The notes under the pieces were generated by a model. That model searched no databases and was not told where the DNA came from. It was given only the letters and a program-made list of their open reading frames with translations. DNA of 64,000 bases from Punctularia strigosozonata HHB-11173 SS5 (lineage: Eukaryota > Basidiomycota > Agaricomycetes > Corticiales > Punctulariaceae), in assembly GCF_000264995.1 (NCBI RefSeq), contig NW_006767438.1:1413211-1477210 (forward strand), read 5' to 3'. Positions 58,660 through 64,000 of this stretch are shown here, in pieces. A program made the position numbers and the translations under genes. Position 1 is the first letter of the stretch, and the number at the start of each line of letters is the position of its first letter.

Positions 58660-59014
58660 TCGACTAGGTGATGTAGTGTAGTGTCGAATGGAACTACGAA
58701 ATTTGCCACTTGTACCTCTATTTTGCATGGATGCCATAACAGATCTTTTGCCTCCGACTGCACCCTGGAGATCTGCGAACTCGCTTTGCGATTCACGGCC
58801 ATGGGCAAGACACAATTGGCATACATTAGTATTAAATGCGCATCCTGCCCGACATTCCAAGATTCTAGATGGGGGAGATAAGAAAGCATGATTTAACGAG
58901 GGACAAAGACATAGATCCGAGATGAAACACATATACATATTCACGGAGACATGGATTTCCACGCATCAGGAACTAGATCATAATCGACACGACATCCGCC
59001 GAAGATGAGGTGTC
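58660..59014. other. Intergenic, convergent 3' regions
   Basis: About 355 bp between two convergent stops. No feature was seen. Confidence 0.5.
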
Positions 59015-62000
59015 TCAAGGTCGCCAAGAAGGTCGCTCTCGCGGCTGTTCAGATGTCTGTTTCAAGTCCGGCGTTGATCGCCTTCTCCGCAGGCTGTTCT
59101 CCATGGCTAGAGCGGCGGCGGCCTTCTCCTGTTCCAGCTTCTGCAAGTGCTCGAAGGTTTGCACCAGGTCTTTCACGCTGCTGCCACTACTTCTTCTGGG
59201 CCTCGGCACCTCACGTCTTGACTCGGCTTCGGGGGAAGGAGATACAGGGCGGAGGTCAACCAGTCTGCGCGGTGGGCGGTTGACCATGCGAGGGATCAAT
59301 GTAGGCTTGGGTGTCGTGTGGTGGAGATTGACGAGGTCCTTGGGAGGGGGTGGCTTGGGCATGGGTTCGCGAGCGGGTGTGGTTATTGGTCCGCGTGCTT
59401 TCTCGAGCATCTCTGCAGGAGGCAGCGGGAGACCGGATTTGCTAGACTGCGACGCTTTGGTTTCTGACTTGGCCTTGCCGGACCCAGGTAGGTAAGAGAA
59501 GAGGAACCCCTTGACTCGTGTGCCTATGCTCGGGGAAGCATTGCCTATATTCACTTCCTCAGGCTCCTCCTTGGTGACATCTGATGGGGAGGCATCGACG
59601 TGCATAGCGTCAGGCTCTTCCGTGGTCTGGCTGTCATCCACAGGATCCGGCTCGCCTGATTGATCGGCATCCGAAAAGGAGGGTTGCCCGCCATTGGCAA
59701 TGGCTTGCGCCTCCTCCATCAGGTGTGAATACCTCGGGGCCATTAGAGACGGGGGAAGGGGCAACTTCGGTATCGTGAAGGTGAACGCTGGTGCCGGGAT
59801 CTTGACTGGAAATCGTGAATACGGCGTGACAGTCGGTTCAGCGATGCGCCCACGATTGATGGGTGTATATTCGGGCACCTCCACACCAGACCAAGGTGAC
59901 ATCGACCGACGCGCATGCATGGACGGCGTAGGAGGCGCGACATTGCCGGATCGCTGTTTCTTCTGCAATGCTTTCGCTCGCGCACGAAGATTATCCTCGG
60001 TCCAATCATGCCCTAGCCCCATCACGACTTCCTTCCCGCCCATCACCTCGTAAAATATTTCCAATACCTCTTCGATCGCCACGTCGTCCACCTCCGCAAT
60101 ACCGCCTTCTGGCAACCCAGCCCTTTCTCCGGCTTCTAACCGAGCATCGGTAAAACAAGCGTCCAGCATTTTCCAATCATCCTTGCTCCAGGCACGTGGT
60201 TCCCTGTTCACCATCCACGGTACGTCGGACCCCGCGGGGCTCTGCAATCGCGAACCAGGAACTCCAAAGCGTGCTGGAGAAGGCGTCCGGGCCTGCTGAG
60301 CTTTCGCGGCCCTTAACCGGTCCCCCCATGTCATCGGCGTTGAGAGGCCGGCCGAACCGAGTGGACGTTTGCTGGGAGTCTCACCCAGAATACTACCACA
60401 CTCCAGCTCCTCCTCTGCCTCCTGAACGAATTCTGGAACGGTCATGGCAGGGCTGCCTGGTATCACGACGCGACCGTTAATCACCCCGCCACGGACGAGG
60501 GGGGAACGTGCTCGAGATTGGAAAGGTGTGCGGTTCTTTGACTTCGAAACCGCGCCATCGCTAAGGAGCTTCCTACGCGAAGATTTCCGCAGCTCCTCGA
60601 CCGTCGCGTGCCGACGACGCGGCCTGACCATGATCTTTGGCAGGCAGTCATAATCGTGCTGTGGACAGTCAGTCCTCGCATTACAGTTACAGCGCAAGAT
60701 TCATGGCGTACCATGCGTAAGATGGCGGCAGCTCTTGCAGCGGCCTTGGGATCCTCGCTCGTGATCTGCACAACATCCGGTTCGACTATGGGCTCATCGT
60801 CTTCACTATCTGATGCATCGTCGACCACTTGCTCCATATCAGCGTCATCGTCCACCTCCATCTCCACGTCCATGCCAGACCCGGACATTTCCTCCCCTCC
60901 TTCCGCGTCTCCATCCTGCAGGGGATCGACAGGGCCGCGGTCTTGTTCACCGTCAGTCCTTCTTGCAGGGGTAGAAAAGAAGGAAGGAGCAGTCAGTGGA
61001 CCATGCGATGAGTCCTCCTCTGCTTCATTGTCGTCATCTGCATGATCGTCGAACACGACTGACAACTCGAGGTCAACAACGAGCTCCTCTTCCTCTTCTG
61101 TACCATGCCTGGATACCGAGTGATCGCTCTCAACCGCCTGGCGCATGTCCGAAGGCTGTATACCTGCTGAGGTATCGTCGCCCATGGACTCCTCAGTATT
61201 GTGAACGGAAACCAAAGATCCCCGGCTCTTGTCCCGATCCTGAGCACTCTTGGGTATATACCCCGGCGTCCCGGTTCCCATCTGCTTGAATGGATCATCG
61301 GTGCCATCGCCCTGCTCGTCATCCGCATCCTCATGCGTATTTCGGCCGAGTTCGGCTGATCCGCCCCTGCCTCTCCATGGTGTCGAAGGGCGCTCCGTGC
61401 GGAATACGGGGACGCTTGGAGCGGCGGTGATCCTCGGCGAAAGATGCCGCCCAGGGATGAGCGTAAACGGACGAACGGGCTTCGGCGACGCTAGCTTCGG
61501 CGCTTCTCCCTCGGGCTCGTCTCGTTCAGCGGACGTACGGCCCAAGCTGTCCCGTCTCCTGCTCCTCGCCTCTTCGCTGGGCGTCAGCGGGAAAGGGCTC
61601 ACCGGCCGACCCCACCGTTCGCTGCGCTTCCTCTCCTCCTCCGTCGGCGGATCATGCTTCAACGGCACGAGAAGGTCCGTGAACGGGCCCGTGTATTCGT
61701 ACTCCATGACAGGCGCGGGGGATTCGAGAGTTGCTTGCTCGAACGAGGACGAAGCATCTTCCGGGGGCGGTGCGCGATGTCCGGGTAAGTTGGACGCTTC
61801 GGCGAGAGGCTCGTGTGATGGCTGCTCGTCGGGCTCGGGCTCGGAATCGGACCAGCCGTCGCCATTCGAGACCGGAAGTTCAACATCGAAGCCCTCGCCG
61901 TAAGGGTGACGGTTTTCGGCGTCATCCTGCGGTCGATAGCTATCCTGCGTCGAGTCCCTCCTGTCTTGGTCGAAACTCCACGAATCGACCATCATCGAGT

Positions 62001-63670
62001 CTCCATCTCCACCTCCAGGAATGGTTTGTTGGACGTTCTCGGACATATGGTGAGTTATGCCTGCGCGACCGTTCCGACCATCGTGCATATCAAGCGAAGC
62101 CACCCGAGGGATGTTCTCGGGCTTCGGGGAAAGCGACTGTATCGCAGGATGGGGAACTACGTTCACCAAACCACATCTTGAGTGCACTGCCAACCGCGAG
62201 ATAGCACGGACGTACCCTCGATCTCATCGTCATCGACGATCGGAATGGCAGTTGCCTCGGTGCGCCCTCGCAGAAGTAACGGGTCTTCCGTTGGGGTGGC
62301 TGGCGGGAGCGGCGCAGAGAGGTCGATCTCAGGCGGTTCGTGTTTGATTTGAAGCCTAAGCTCCTTCTGCGTGGCATATCAGTATCCTGGATAACGAGTG
62401 ATATTAGGATGGTACGGACCTTCTGCCTCCCACTCCGTGCCGCGCTTCTTGGTGGGACAGGCTGTGCGAGACCCGTTGGATCTTCTTCTTCCTTGACCTT
62501 TGCCGGGGTCTTGGCTCGACCGGTCTTGCTCGGTGACGCACTCCGGCTGCGGCGGCGCGTAGGGGCAGGGCTAACTGCATCGAGCGTGATTTCGACAGGA
62601 TTGCTAAACACCTGGCTCGGAGGCTCATACGCAACGCGGTTGGGAGGATGGTGCGCGGGGGTGGCAGATCGTCGATCTGATGATAAATCACTGTTAGGGC
62701 CGAATGATCAACATCTGAGCTGATGATCGAGGTACGCACGGGACGGAGTGACAGAACGTGAAGCGGGTACGTAGTCCGCATTCGGTTTGTCTTGTGTGTG
62801 GTTGGGACCCGACCTCTGGTTCAACGGGCCATGAGAGGGCGTCTGCGATCTTGCACGAGGGCGGAAAGAGGTTTCGGTAGGCGACGGTTGAGGATCATGT
62901 CCGGTAGAGGGGGAGCGCGAATGGGAGAGCATGCGCTGCTTGCGGGCTTTCGGATTGGGTGTTACTGCGGGCAGGACGGTTCCTGAGTGTGGCGGGGATG
63001 CTGGATCGCCATGTGGTGTCGTTATTCGGTTGGTGGTGATGGTAGTGGGTCGTTTGCGTTTCGTGGAAGGTTTGGCAGGTGAGTAAATTGAAGTCTGGAC
63101 GAGACAAGGTCAGAGGATATTCACGATCGGGGGACGAGATGCAACAGGACAATCCTCGCTGTTGATTGAGTCGTAAGAGAAGGGCCGACTTACAGCTCGC
63201 CCGCTCTGTTCCTGCAGCCTCAGGGTTTCTTCAGGCGGCGGGCTGATGAGGCCGCTTGAACCGTCCCGGTCGGCATCATCGATCAAGTTGGCGGAGGTGT
63301 CTTGCGAAGAGTTGGACCCAGGAGGTGTGAACAGGCCCGTGTCATCCATTGCAGCGGGGTCCTTTCCGGACGTGTCGGGCTCGGCCGTATTAGTCGAGAG
63401 GTTGAGCCTCGTCCTGCTCGACTCCCGAACCTTCCTTGCGACCACATCATTCTTCGCCTTTTTCTTCCCCTTATCTTTGGTCTTTGAAGCCGGCGCAGAT
63501 CGCGTGAGCTGCTGGGCAGCGCTGGGTAGCATCGGTCGACGATACGATACTGTCTCTTCTTGCGCGCTCGTATCAGCGCAATGGGATGATATCCTCCGAG
63601 AACGACGCAGAGGCCTCGCATCATGTTGGGCTCGGCGTTCTACATCCGAGCTGACGGAGTTGGCAGCCAT
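59015..63670 (-). CDS. Large disordered, probably nuclear protein of unknown function
   Basis: Family not recognised. The start opens MAANSVSSDVERRAQHDARP. About 1,350 residues in a handful of exons (63110-63670, about 62720-62990, 62350-62680, 60710-62330, 59015-60690). Nearly all is low-complexity: Lys-rich stretches (KTKDKGKKKAKN), acidic runs (EMEVDDDADMEQVVDD), and many SP/TP sites. Basic patches (RSRSASPSKTGRAKTPAKVK, MVRPRRRHATVEELRKSSRR) suggest a nuclear protein that may bind DNA or chromatin. The one folded-looking module lies in the last exon: REPRAWSKDDWKMLDACFTD, AIEEVLEIFYEVMGGKEVV and HDWTEDNLRARAKALQKKQR, about 90 residues with Trp-rich helices. The protein ends with a short coiled coil (VQTFEHLQKLEQEKAAAALA). 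Calling these exons one gene rests on clean splice joins such as AAAILR to QHDYDCLPKIM. Confidence 0.7.
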
Positions 63671-64000
63671 AAGGAGGGGAGGACCAAGCGAGTAGCGAGA
63701 AACACGAGGCACAACCTGCTCAAAGGTCGGTGAACAACGAACGGGCATTCACAGCCACTGAAGTCACGAGACCGCGTTCCCGCCCCGCGGCACGCTTTGC
63801 CGTCGCTTTGTCGATCGCGTGCCTACTCCTCGACAAAGTACCCGCTATCTCCTGGATATCAGCTATCAGCGCAGCGTAGCTTTATGATAACATGGTTCTT
63901 CCAGCCAGTTCCAAGGGCCTACCCGCGATTCGCCTTCAATCTGTAACGGTGCGGCTCTGTCCGCGCGCCGTCCGAGCCGTAACCACCCCCCGGTATACTT
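63671..64000. other. Promoter region of the large nuclear protein, window end
   Basis: 330 bp upstream of the start at 63670. No other gene was recognised before the window ends. Confidence 0.45.

Overview
The window is nuclear DNA of a filamentous basidiomycete, most likely an agaricomycete. Genes are dense and lie on both strands. They are broken by many short GT..AG introns (about 45-70 bp) with CTRAY-like branch sites. Two genes encode the seven-helix DUF6534 membrane proteins that are expanded in mushroom-forming fungi, and the P450, MFS and hybrid histidine kinase types also fit. No rRNA, tRNA, CRISPR, phage or retroviral sequence was recognised. Outer coordinates run from the chosen ATG to the stop and include introns; inner splice sites were read by eye and not all were resolved.

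Left third (1-26 kb), mostly housekeeping: scavenger decapping enzyme DcpS, a class I histone deacetylase convergent with it, a GT69 mannosyltransferase-like membrane protein, mitochondrial ribosomal protein uL16m, an unrecognised protein built from two tandem repeats, a proline/serine-rich protein, a secreted six-hairpin glycosidase-like protein, a MATE transporter, a 741-bp non-autonomous DNA transposon with nested inverted repeats, snurportin-1 divergent from SAM50, and a WAPL-type cohesin-release factor.

Middle (26-42 kb): a DUF6534 membrane protein, a small orphan gene, a secreted or membrane-anchored epoxide hydrolase, a 1.9-kb gene-free stretch, and an 8.1-kb gene that appears to encode one very large sensor protein carrying two complete histidine kinase modules, each followed by a receiver domain.

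Right third (42-64 kb), accessory metabolism: a cytochrome P450 divergent from an alpha/beta hydrolase, a second DUF6534 protein, a cyclopropane-fatty-acid-synthase-like methyltransferase divergent from a second P450, and a 14-helix-type MFS transporter. This resembles a small tailoring-and-export cluster without a recognisable backbone synthase. The window closes with a large, mostly disordered, probably nuclear protein of unknown role.

The observations most worth checking are the dual histidine kinase, the possible metabolite cluster with its bacterial-type lipid methyltransferase, the duplicated orphan protein at 7.3-9.3 kb, and the nested inverted-repeat transposon.
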